DNA from: an uncultured Eubacteriales bacterium
GTDB lineage: Bacteria; Bacillota; Clostridia; Peptostreptococcales; Anaerovoracaceae
Assembly: GCA_900551415.1 (NCBI GenBank)
Contig: URWB01000024.1
Location: 1 to 23,480, forward strand
DNA length: 23,480 nt
Direction of reading: 5' to 3'
Part shown: positions 1 through 6,343 of the stretch, piece after piece
Position numbering within the stretch: position 1 is the stretch's first letter
How the letters are laid out: the number at the start of each line of letters is the position of its first letter
Notes under the pieces: generated by a model
Told to the model about the DNA's origin: nothing
Databases searched by the model: none
The model's input: only the letters and a program-made list of their open reading frames with translations
Program-made: the position numbers and the translations under genes

Positions 1-176
1 TATCGCATAGCGATATTTCCGGAATATCGACAAAAGCACCTCGCGAAGCGGCGCGTGTCCATGAACCTCATGCGCGCGCAGAAATCGCAGATTTCGTTAC
101 GCGCTTACGGGGAGACCTGCCATATAAGGCAGGTACGCGCAGACATCTCTGATTTTGTTACGCGCGCTTTTGCCTT
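1..176 (+). repeat. Intergenic structured repeat, copy A (5' end cut by the window)
   Basis: First of five copies of an intergenic element. The window opens inside its first hairpin (TATCGC/GCGATA). CAAAAG at 31-36 can pair with CTTTTG at 167-172 and so closes the whole element. This copy is longer than the others: the hairpin built around GAAATCgcaGATTTC (about 74-104) is followed by a separate hairpin (ACCTGCC 115-121 with GGCAGGT 128-134) and then a second, diverged version of the GAAATC-type hairpin (about 135-166). The end, CTTTTGCCTT, matches the T-rich tail of the other copies. Confidence 0.8.
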
Positions 177-235
177 GCGATCTGCCTGCCGTCAAGCGCA
201 GGACGAAATACACAGCAAACGGAGGAATTGACAAA

Positions 236-844
236 ATGTATGTAGTATGTTTAGATTTGGAAGGTGTTCTGACACCGGAGATTTGGGTGGAATTCGCGGA
301 AGAAGCAGGCATTCCGGAGCTCAAAAAGACGACGCGGGACGAGCCGGATTACGACAAGCTGATGCGATATCGTTTGGACATCCTGAATCAGCATGGATAC
401 GGTCTCAAGGAAATTCAGGAAACGATCGCCAAGCTGGACCCGCTGCCGGGCGCGAAGGAATTCCTGGATGAACTCCGGGCCCTTACGCAGACGGTCATCG
501 TCAGCGACACCTTTGAGCAGTTCGCGCAGCCACTGATGAAAAAACTCGGGATGCCGACGATTTTTTGCAATACACTGGTGGTATCGCCGGAAGGCAAGAT
601 CACCGATTACAAAATGCGCGTGGCGCAAACCAAGCTGACCACAGTCAAAGCGCTGCAGAGCATGGGCTACGAAACGATCGCCAGCGGAGACAGCTTCAAT
701 GACCTGGGCATGATCAAAGCGAGCAAGGCAGGCTTCCTGTTCCGCTCCACCGAACAGATCAAAGCTGACAATCCGGACGTGAAAGCTGTGGAAAGCTACG
801 CGGAGCTGATGGTAGAAATCAAGAAGGTTATGGGAATCAAGTAA
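236..844 (+). CDS. thrH: ThrH: phosphoserine phosphatase / homoserine phosphotransferase (HAD family)
   Basis: A 202-residue cytoplasmic HAD-superfamily enzyme. In the characterised Pseudomonas ThrH family it hydrolyses phosphoserine and can pass the phosphate to homoserine. HAD motif I is CLDLEGVLTPEIW near residues 5-17, with nucleophile Asp7 and the Glu9 typical of this family in place of the usual second Asp. Motif II is the Ser of VIVSDTF, and motif III/IV is GDSFNDLGM. TTRDEPDYDKLM is also family-typical. I chose the ATG at 236 because GGAGGA (221-226) lies 9 nt upstream and the protein then begins where ThrH proteins begin; an upstream in-frame start at 155 lies inside repeat copy A. 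It stands alone and converges on cca. A link to the homoserine used by metA in this window is inference. Confidence 0.93.
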   Translation: MYVVCLDLEGVLTPEIWVEFAEEAGIPELKKTTRDEPDYDKLMRYRLDILNQHGYGLKEIQETIAKLDPLPGAKEFLDELRALTQTVIVSDTFEQFAQPLMKKLGMPTIFCNTLVVSPEGKITDYKMRVAQTKLTTVKALQSMGYETIASGDSFNDLGMIKASKAGFLFRSTEQIKADNPDVKAVESYAELMVEIKKVMGIK

Positions 845-853
845 AGCGCGGAA

Positions 854-936
854 AGAAACATGATCGGCGGAACGGCCAACCAGTATGTTTCTGCTGGAAA
901 GGACAAAAGTGCGCGCCGAAATGCAAGCCGGCGCGC
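854..936. other. Convergent intergenic hairpins with a possible truncated repeat copy
   Basis: Between the 3' ends of thrH and cca are two inverted repeats: AGAAACAT (854-861) with ATGTTTCT (885-892), and GCGCGCC (911-917) with GGCGCGC (930-936). Neither is followed by a good T tract. GACAAAAGTGCGC at 902-914 is identical to the reverse complement of the tail of repeat copy D, so this may be the remnant of an inverted copy. They may serve as weak terminators for either gene. Confidence 0.4.
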
Positions 937-942
937 TGAAAC

Positions 943-2280
943 CTAACGGGATTCGTTTGAAAAGAGGTACTGAAGCAGGGCCTCTTTTTCGTTTTTGACT
1001 TTTTCGTCGATGACGGCGTTGAGCAGGAGGTCAAGTGCCGCGCCAAGCTCCCTGCCCGCGGGCATGCCGACTGCCATCAGATCACGTCCGGTGACCGCCA
1101 GAGTCTTGCGTGAAAAGCAGGCGCCGCCGGCGAGGATGTCGGAAGCGAGGGCTTCCAGGCGGGCATAAATCTCCTGCCGATCCCAAAAAGCAGGGGCCTG
1201 TCCCAGGTTATCCGCCCGCTTGAGTGCCAGGAGATCAAAAAAGAGTTCCGGCCTGAACTGCTGCAGGGCGCGTTTGACCGCCTTAGCGGTCGGTTCGATC
1301 TGCCGATCGTGCCAGCGTACCAGCGTCACCACGTGCGTCGTCGTGTCGTTGTCGAATTTGAGACGGCGGAGGATGCTGCGCGTCATTTCCGCGCCGCGGA
1401 TATCGTGTTGATAAAAATGACCGACGCCTTGCGTGTCTGCCTGGAAACAATCCGGCTTGCCGATGTCATGCAGCAGCGCCGCCAGCCGGAGGTGCGGCTG
1501 CGGCGGGATGGCATCGACTGCCGCCAGTGTGTGATGCCAGACATCGTAGACATGATGCGGGTTTTGCTGCTCGAAGCCCTGCATCGGCAGCAATTCCGGC
1601 AGGAATACGCTGAAAACGGGAAGGTAGGCATCTAATACGCAGGCAGCGTCCCGGCCGCAGAGCAGACGCACCAGTTCCTCGCGGATGCGCTCCGCGCTGA
1701 CAGCAGTCAGCAGATCCTTTTGGGCAAGCAGCGCCCCGGCGGTGTCCGTTTCGATCTCGAAACCAAGCACCGCGGCGAAGCGCAGGGCGCGCAGCATGCG
1801 CAGCGCGTCCTCATCAAAGCGCTGCGCCGGGGCGCCCACACAGCGGACCACGCCTGCGGCGAGGTCCGCCTGTCCGCCAAACAGATCCACCAGTCCGCGC
1901 GCGGGATGATAGGCCATCGCGTTGATCGTAAAATCTCTGCGTGCGAGATCCTCAGCCAGCGTGCGCGCGAAGGTGACCGCCGCCGGATGACGATGATCTT
2001 CATAAGCGCCGTCGGTGCGATAAGTAGTGATTTCCAGATTCATGCCGCCGCTGTGCAGGGTCTGCGTGCCGTGCTTGAGGCCGGTCTCGATCAGCGTCCT
2101 GCCGCGGAAAGCGGCGGTGACCTCTTCGGGCCGCGCGGACGTGGTGATATCGTAATCGTGCGGCACCACGCCGCGCAGGCTGTCTCGCACGCAGCCGCCG
2201 ACCAGATAAGCCGCGTGACCGTTTTGATTGAGCGTTTCGATCGCCTCCCGCGCGGGGGCAGGCATTGTCATGGTAAACAT
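943..2280 (-). CDS. cca: CCA tRNA nucleotidyltransferase with C-terminal HD domain
   Basis: A 445-residue class II CCA-adding enzyme, which builds or repairs the 3' CCA end of tRNAs in the cytoplasm. The nucleotidyltransferase head shows GGCVRDSLRG (28-37) followed by the metal-binding DYD (42-44). RRDFTINAMAY (114-124) and ERIREELVRLL (197-207) are family signatures. An HD domain follows, with ALLHDIGKP around 268-276, as in many clostridial CCA enzymes; HD domains here are associated with phosphohydrolase activity. The ATG at 2280 has AAGGAGGA (2287-2294 on the + strand) directly upstream; a second ATG three codons later is possible. It is a monocistronic minus-strand gene with its own promoter. 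Confidence 0.96.
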   Translation of the reverse strand: MFTMTMPAPAREAIETLNQNGHAAYLVGGCVRDSLRGVVPHDYDITTSARPEEVTAAFRGRTLIETGLKHGTQTLHSGGMNLEITTYRTDGAYEDHRHPAAVTFARTLAEDLARRDFTINAMAYHPARGLVDLFGGQADLAAGVVRCVGAPAQRFDEDALRMLRALRFAAVLGFEIETDTAGALLAQKDLLTAVSAERIREELVRLLCGRDAACVLDAYLPVFSVFLPELLPMQGFEQQNPHHVYDVWHHTLAAVDAIPPQPHLRLAALLHDIGKPDCFQADTQGVGHFYQHDIRGAEMTRSILRRLKFDNDTTTHVVTLVRWHDRQIEPTAKAVKRALQQFRPELFFDLLALKRADNLGQAPAFWDRQEIYARLEALASDILAGGACFSRKTLAVTGRDLMAVGMPAGRELGAALDLLLNAVIDEKVKNEKEALLQYLFSNESR

Positions 2281-2309
2281 CCGTATTCCTCCTTGTGCTG
2301 GATAAGGAT

Positions 2310-2338
2310 AGTTTACACCACTGCACCGTCCGCCGCAA
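2310..2338 (-). promoter_or_regulatory. Vegetative promoter for cca
   Basis: Read on the minus strand: TTGCGG (2333-2338), a 17-nt spacer, and TAAACT (2310-2315), about 30 nt upstream of the cca start. Good spacing and a moderate match to the housekeeping consensus. Confidence 0.6.
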
Positions 2339-2402
2339 GCTTAAATCAGCCGCCTGCGCAGAAGCGGCGCTTCACGCGCGGAATGCTTTCTCTTATTATC
2401 TA

Positions 2403-2524
2403 GGAAAATCTCGCGAGGCGATATTTCCGGCATATCGGCAAAAGCACCTTGCGAAGCGGCGCTCATGGGTGAGAGCCATGTGCGCATAGAAATCTCAGAT
2501 TCCGTTTTGCGCACCTTTGTCTTC
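2403..2524 (+). repeat. Intergenic structured repeat, copy B
   Basis: A forward copy between the divergent side of cca and the 3' end of spoIIID. It keeps the left hairpin ending GCGATATTTCC, CAAAAG (2439-2444), the GGCGCTCAT hairpin and a GTGCGCA/TGCGCAC stem (2480-2486 with 2508-2514) around AAATCtcaGATT, then CTTTGTCTT. It is nearly identical to copy D over the right half. A terminator-like hairpin with seven Ts follows at 2536-2557. Confidence 0.88.
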
Positions 2525-2535
2525 CGCGAACCCAC

Positions 2536-2557
2536 GCGCCGCAGGCGCGATTTTTTT
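2536..2557 (+). terminator. Intrinsic terminator-like hairpin after repeat copy B
   Basis: GCGCC (2536-2540), a GCA loop, GGCGC (2544-2548), then GA and seven Ts (2551-2557). No plus-strand gene ends here. The only plus-oriented element upstream is repeat copy B, so the hairpin would make sense if that repeat is transcribed. Confidence 0.5.
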
Positions 2558-2571
2558 GCGCATTCGGCTTC

Positions 2572-2598
2572 AAAAAAGCGTTGCGATGTGAGATCGCA
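2572..2598 (-). terminator. Probable terminator of spoIIID
   Basis: On the minus strand, TGCGAT-ctcac-ATCGCA is followed by ACGC and six Ts (the A run at 2572-2577 on the plus strand), 27 nt past the spoIIID stop codon. The stem is short and the T run is offset by 4 nt, so the call is moderate. Confidence 0.5.
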
Positions 2599-2624
2599 GA
2601 GTTCGGGGCACGTCGCATGCTTGC

Positions 2625-2882
2625 CTAATCACGCCGCGTATGCAGATATTTTTCTCTGGTCGCCATACCGCCGCGCAGATGCCGTTCGGCCTTGTTATTC
2701 TCCAGGACGGTCTTAACCTCAGCCGCAAGAGGCGGATTGAGTTCAAGAAGTCGTTCCGTAATGTCCTTGTGTACCGTAGATTTTGAAACCCGAAATTTTT
2801 TCGCCGCCGTCCGGACCGTCGCGTTGGTGCGGATAATATAATGCGCCAGCTCTAAAACTCTTTCCTCTATGTAATCCTTCAT
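2625..2882 (-). CDS. spoIIID: SpoIIID, sporulation stage III transcriptional regulator
   Basis: An 85-residue DNA-binding protein. The family activates or represses mother-cell genes after engulfment and works with sigma-E and later sigma-K. The helix-turn-helix VRTAAKKFRVSKSTVHKDIT lies at about residues 23-42, and NNKAERHLRGGMATREKY near the C-terminus is a SpoIIID hallmark. I chose the ATG at 2882: the protein then starts MKDYIEER, aligning with the Bacillus protein, and GGAG sits 7 nt upstream. An in-frame GTG at 2897 would add only five residues. A sigma-E-like promoter lies just upstream. The gene indicates that the host sporulates or descends from a sporulating lineage. Confidence 0.96.
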   Translation of the reverse strand: MKDYIEERVLELAHYIIRTNATVRTAAKKFRVSKSTVHKDITERLLELNPPLAAEVKTVLENNKAERHLRGGMATREKYLHTRRD

Positions 2883-2918
2883 TAGACAGCTCCACACTCC
2901 TCACTTCTTCGTTAAGAC

Positions 2919-2947
2919 ACTATATGCGTCCGCGGGGTGGAATATGA
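2919..2947 (-). promoter_or_regulatory. Sigma-E-type promoter of spoIIID
   Basis: On the minus strand, TCATATT (2941-2947) is followed by a 14-nt spacer and CATATAGT (2919-2926). The known Bacillus sigma-E consensus is about KMATATT, 14 nt, CATACAMT: the -35 matches fully and the -10 has two differences. spoIIID is a classical sigma-E target, so sequence and context agree. Confidence 0.65.
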
Positions 2948-3075
2948 CGCGCAAAATCAAAGCGCTTAAAACCATAGGACACCATAGGATTTTGAGAATT
3001 TACAGTGCGGCAGACGGGGCTGCGGATGAAGATAAAAAGTTTTGAAAAAAAATCAAAAAAAAGACAAAATTTCAT

Positions 3076-3104
3076 TTGACGAAAGCCCTTCCATACGTTA
3101 TGAT
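3076..3104 (+). promoter_or_regulatory. Housekeeping promoter of the pfl unit
   Basis: TTGACG (3076-3081), a 17-nt spacer, and TATGAT (3099-3104), with an A/T-rich upstream stretch (about 3033-3075) that could serve as an UP element. The predicted start near 3111 gives an untranslated leader of about 190 nt before pflB. Confidence 0.85.
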
Positions 3105-3203
3105 GGTAGTGGCTAGAAAGTATACAAGAAGGGAAGAAGCGTATCGGTCGGGATGACGGGACAAGCTGCCCACGACCGGAACGTGACATGAAGAAACTAC
3201 AGC

Positions 3204-3224
3204 AATCGGCTAAGCCGGTTTTTT
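3204..3224 (+). terminator. Terminator-like hairpin inside the pflB leader
   Basis: AATCGGC (3204-3210), loop TAA, GCCGGTT (3214-3220) and a six-T run (3219-3224). It lies between the promoter and pflB, so it would act as a conditional terminator rather than end a gene. Confidence 0.6.
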
Positions 3225-3238
3225 CTTCCGCCCATGAC

Positions 3239-3255
3239 TTGTATACATTATACAA
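3239..3255. promoter_or_regulatory. Perfect 17-bp inverted repeat upstream of pflB (operator candidate)
   Basis: TTGTATA-CAT-TATACAA has perfect 7-bp arms, about 46 bp before the pflB ATG. A related half-sequence, GTATACAAG, occurs at 3120-3128. GTATAC-cored palindromes resemble sites of GntR-type repressors, but no regulator gene is adjacent and the site lies well downstream of the promoter. It overlaps the closing stem of the leader RNA, so the symmetry may instead reflect RNA structure. Confidence 0.35.
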
Positions 3256-3300
3256 TACAAGTACAACACAATGATTTAACTACTTTGAGGAGGAGCAAGC

Positions 3301-5532
3301 ATGAGAAAAGAGTGGGAAGGATTTGTCGCGGGAAACTGGACAGAGCACATTGATGTAGAGGAATTTATTAAATTAAACTACCATCCGTATGACGGTGACG
3401 GCAGTTTCCTCGCGGGACCGACAGAGAGAACCAAGGAATGCAGTGACAAGGTGCACGAGCTTTTGGTCGCGGAGCGCAAAGCAGGCGGTACGCTGAAGGT
3501 TGACGCGAGCCGCATCATGCGCGTGAACGCATTCGGCCCCGGCTACATCGTTCCGGGCAAGGATATCATCGTCGGACTGCAGACAGACGAACCGCTTAAG
3601 AGAGGTATTTGCCCGTTCGGCGGCATCAAGATGGTCAGAGAAGAAGTGAAGGAGTACGGCGTTACACTGCCGCCGGAAATTGACAATATGTTCAACTACT
3701 TCACGACGCACAACGACGGCGTTTTTAAGGCATACTCCAACGAAATGCGTCAGGTCAGACATCTCGGCTTCATTACGGGACTTCCGGACGCTTACGGCCG
3801 CGGCAGAATCATCGGTGACTACAGAAGAGCAGCGCTCTACGGCATCGACTATCTGATCGAGGAAAAGCAGAAAGACCATGAAATGATCGCTTCCAGACAC
3901 GTGATGAACGAAGAAAACATTCGCACCGCGGAGGAAGTCAGCAATCAGATCCGCTCCCTCAAGGAAATCAAGAAAATGGCAGAAAGCTACGGCTTCGACA
4001 TCTCCGGACCGGCGAAAGACGTCAAGGAAGCGATCCAGTGGACGTACTTCGCGTACCTGGCAGGCATCAAGGAAGAAAACGGCGCGGCGATGTCCATTGG
4101 CAGAACCTCCACGTTCATCGATATCTACGCAGAGAGAGACCTTGCGAACGGCACCTACACCGAAGAACAGATCCAGGAATTCGTGGATGACTATATCCTA
4201 AAGCTGCGTGTTGCCAGACATTTAAGAACCAGTGAATACAACGAGCTGTTCGGCGGAGACCCGATGTGGATTACCGAAGGTATCGCAGGCGTCGGCATGG
4301 ACGGCAGACATAAAGTAACCAAGAACTCTTACAGAGTGCTGCAGACCTTATACAATTTAGGACCGGCACCGGAGCCAAACCTGACCGTATTATGGTCCGA
4401 AAAGCTGCCGGAACCGTTCAAGAAGTTCTGCGCGCAGGTTTCCATCGACACAGACTCCATCCAGTATGAGAACGATGACAAGATGAGACCGCACTGCGGC
4501 GAGGACTACTCGATCGCCTGCTGCGTATCCGCGATCCAGATGGGACAGCAGATCCAGTTCTTCGGCGCGAGATGCAATTTGGCTAAGATCCTGCTGCTCG
4601 GCTTAAACGGCGGTATTGACGAAAGAACCGGCGAGCATGTCGGTCCGCAGATGGAACCGGTCGGCGACGGTCCGATCGACTTCGAGGACGCATGGAAGCG
4701 TTTCAACATCTATCTGGCATGGCTGTGCGAGCTGTACGTCAACATCATGAACATCATTCATTTCATGCACGACAGATATGATTACGAAAGCGCGCAGATG
4801 GCGTTCCTGAACTCCGAACTCAAGCGTCTGATGGCATTCGGCGTTGCGGGCTTCTCCGTTGCGGCTGACTCCCTCTCCGCGATCAAATATGCGAAGGTAT
4901 ATCCGATCAGAGACGAAAACGGCGTCATCGTGGACTACAGAACCGAAGGCGACTTCCCGAAATACGGCAACGACGATGACCGTGTAGACGATATCGCAGT
5001 GAAGATCTCCGAGAGAACCATCGAGGAGCTGCGCAAGCACCCGACCTACAGAAACGCGGTACATACCCTGTCCGTTCTGACCATCACTTCCAACGTCATG
5101 TACGGTAAGAAGACCGGCAATACGCCGGACGGCAGAAGAGCAGGTACGCCGTTCGCACCGGGCGCAAATCCGATGCATCAGAGAGACAACCACGGCGCGA
5201 TCGCTTCTCTGAACTCCGTATCCAAGATCGACTGGGATACTTGTCAGGACGGTGTTTCCAACACCTTCTCCATCACGCCGGAAACGCTCGGCAAGAACCC
5301 GGACGAAAGAGCGGACGTGCTGGCAGGTCTTTTGGAGGGCTACTTCAAGAGAGGCGCGCATCATTTGAACGTCAACGTGCTCAACAGATCACTTTTGGAG
5401 GACGCATACGAAAATCCGGACAAATACCCGAACCTGACGGTCAGAGTATCCGGCTACGCGGTAAGATTCAACGCGCTTTCCAAGACACATCAGAAGGAAG
5501 TTATCGCGAGAACCTTCCACGAATCCATCTAA
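3301..5532 (+). CDS. pflB: Pyruvate formate-lyase (formate C-acetyltransferase)
   Basis: A 743-residue glycyl-radical enzyme that converts pyruvate and CoA to acetyl-CoA and formate in anaerobic fermentation. The catalytic Cys pair is in SIACCVS (Cys407-Cys408, equivalent to Cys418-419 of the E. coli enzyme). The C-terminal radical motif RVSGYAVRF places the radical Gly at residue 718. Length is close to the usual 740-760. The ATG at 3301 has GAGGAGG about 8 nt upstream. Arg is coded largely by AGA here, unlike most neighbours, which suggests high expression. It is followed by its activase, with a hairpin between them. The CC pair and short Gly-to-end distance favour true PFL over a related glycyl-radical dehydratase. 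Confidence 0.98.
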   Translation: MRKEWEGFVAGNWTEHIDVEEFIKLNYHPYDGDGSFLAGPTERTKECSDKVHELLVAERKAGGTLKVDASRIMRVNAFGPGYIVPGKDIIVGLQTDEPLKRGICPFGGIKMVREEVKEYGVTLPPEIDNMFNYFTTHNDGVFKAYSNEMRQVRHLGFITGLPDAYGRGRIIGDYRRAALYGIDYLIEEKQKDHEMIASRHVMNEENIRTAEEVSNQIRSLKEIKKMAESYGFDISGPAKDVKEAIQWTYFAYLAGIKEENGAAMSIGRTSTFIDIYAERDLANGTYTEEQIQEFVDDYILKLRVARHLRTSEYNELFGGDPMWITEGIAGVGMDGRHKVTKNSYRVLQTLYNLGPAPEPNLTVLWSEKLPEPFKKFCAQVSIDTDSIQYENDDKMRPHCGEDYSIACCVSAIQMGQQIQFFGARCNLAKILLLGLNGGIDERTGEHVGPQMEPVGDGPIDFEDAWKRFNIYLAWLCELYVNIMNIIHFMHDRYDYESAQMAFLNSELKRLMAFGVAGFSVAADSLSAIKYAKVYPIRDENGVIVDYRTEGDFPKYGNDDDRVDDIAVKISERTIEELRKHPTYRNAVHTLSVLTITSNVMYGKKTGNTPDGRRAGTPFAPGANPMHQRDNHGAIASLNSVSKIDWDTCQDGVSNTFSITPETLGKNPDERADVLAGLLEGYFKRGAHHLNVNVLNRSLLEDAYENPDKYPNLTVRVSGYAVRFNALSKTHQKEVIARTFHESI

Positions 5533-5538
5533 AAATTA

Positions 5539-5590
5539 CAGGAGTAAAAGCGGCAGCGTAGCAGGATTACGCTGCCGCAATTGATATGGC
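5539..5590 (+). promoter_or_regulatory. Intercistronic hairpin between pflB and pflA, with displaced SD
   Basis: GCGGCAGCGTA (5550-5560), a 7-nt loop and TACGCTGCCGC (5568-5578) make a perfect 11-bp stem. No T tract follows, so it is not a standard terminator; a role in RNA stability or processing that gives pflB more product than pflA is inferred. The only SD-like sequence before pflA, AGGAG at 5540-5544, lies on the far side of the hairpin. Confidence 0.7.
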
Positions 5591-6325
5591 ATGATAGGAA
5601 AAATTCACTCGATAGAAACATTCGGCGCTGTGGACGGACCGGGCATCCGCACAGTGTTCTTTATGCAGGGCTGTCCGGCGAGATGTCTGTACTGTCACAA
5701 TCCGGACTCATGGCCGGCGGACAAGGGCGAAAAAATCGAGGTTGAGGAGGTCGTTCACTGGGCGCTCCGCGGGCAGCCATATTACGGCAGCAAGGGCGGC
5801 GTGACCTTCAGCGGGGGAGAACCGCTGCTGCAGGGAAAATTTTTGACAGAAGCCATTCACGCGCTGCACAAGGTGGACATTCAGTCCGCGATCGATACCA
5901 GCGGCACCTATCTGGACGATTACAGCGATGAAGCCATCCACCAATGTGACCTGGTGCTGCTGGATGTCAAGCATCCGGATCCGGAACGCTTCGAGATTAT
6001 CGCCGGACAACCACAGGACACGCTGCTGGCGCTGATCGACATCATCAACGCGCATAAAAAGCATGTATGGGTGCGCCATGTGGTCGTGCCGGATATCAAC
6101 GACACGCCGGAGGACATGGAAGCGCTGAACGTGTTTATGAAAAAAATCCGTTTTGTCGATAAGGTCGAGCTGCTCGGTTACCACACAATGGCCGTCGAAA
6201 AATACGGCAAGCTCGGCATTACCTACCGGCTCAAGGGCGTGCCGGCGATGGACAGCGCCAGACTCATGGAGCTGCAAAAGCTGATACACAAACCGGCAGA
6301 AGCAGTAACCCGCGTGAGCCTGTAA
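5591..6325 (+). CDS. pflA: Pyruvate formate-lyase activating enzyme (radical SAM)
   Basis: A 244-residue radical SAM activase that abstracts hydrogen from the radical Gly of PflB using SAM and a 4Fe-4S cluster. The cluster motif CPARCLYC (Cys28, Cys32, Cys35) is followed by HNPDSW, and SGGEPLLQ is the SAM-binding GGE motif. The start MIGKIHSIETFGAVDGPGIR matches activase N-termini, and an in-frame stop at 5582-5584 rules out an upstream start. There is no SD within 15 nt of this ATG, which is unusual beside the strong SDs elsewhere in the window. It follows pflB by 58 nt and shares its promoter. Confidence 0.97.
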   Translation: MIGKIHSIETFGAVDGPGIRTVFFMQGCPARCLYCHNPDSWPADKGEKIEVEEVVHWALRGQPYYGSKGGVTFSGGEPLLQGKFLTEAIHALHKVDIQSAIDTSGTYLDDYSDEAIHQCDLVLLDVKHPDPERFEIIAGQPQDTLLALIDIINAHKKHVWVRHVVVPDINDTPEDMEALNVFMKKIRFVDKVELLGYHTMAVEKYGKLGITYRLKGVPAMDSARLMELQKLIHKPAEAVTRVSL

Positions 6326-6343
6326 AGAGACGGAGAGGAAAAA

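Larger units (their letters stand above)
3111..3300 (+). promoter_or_regulatory. Structured pflB leader (riboswitch or attenuator candidate)
   Basis: The leader can fold into a nested structure: GTATACAAG (3120-3128) with CTTGTATAC (3238-3246), GGAAGAA (3132-3138) with TTCTTCC (3223-3229), an inner hairpin CGGTCG (3145-3150)/CGACCG (3173-3178) containing GGG/CCC, and a terminator-like hairpin at 3204-3224. The unpaired stretch between the two inner hairpins (about 3179-3203) would be the natural place for conserved contacts. I could not match it to a riboswitch class I know; ZTP/pfl, THF and glutamine consensus elements are not evident. The SD GAGGAGG follows, about 8 nt before the pflB ATG. 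Confidence 0.5.

Noticed and set aside
3111..3300. ZTP (pfl motif) riboswitch upstream of pflB
   Set aside because: The gene name suggested it, but the conserved ZTP core elements are not seen; only a generic stem with a GGTCG/CGACC pair is shared.
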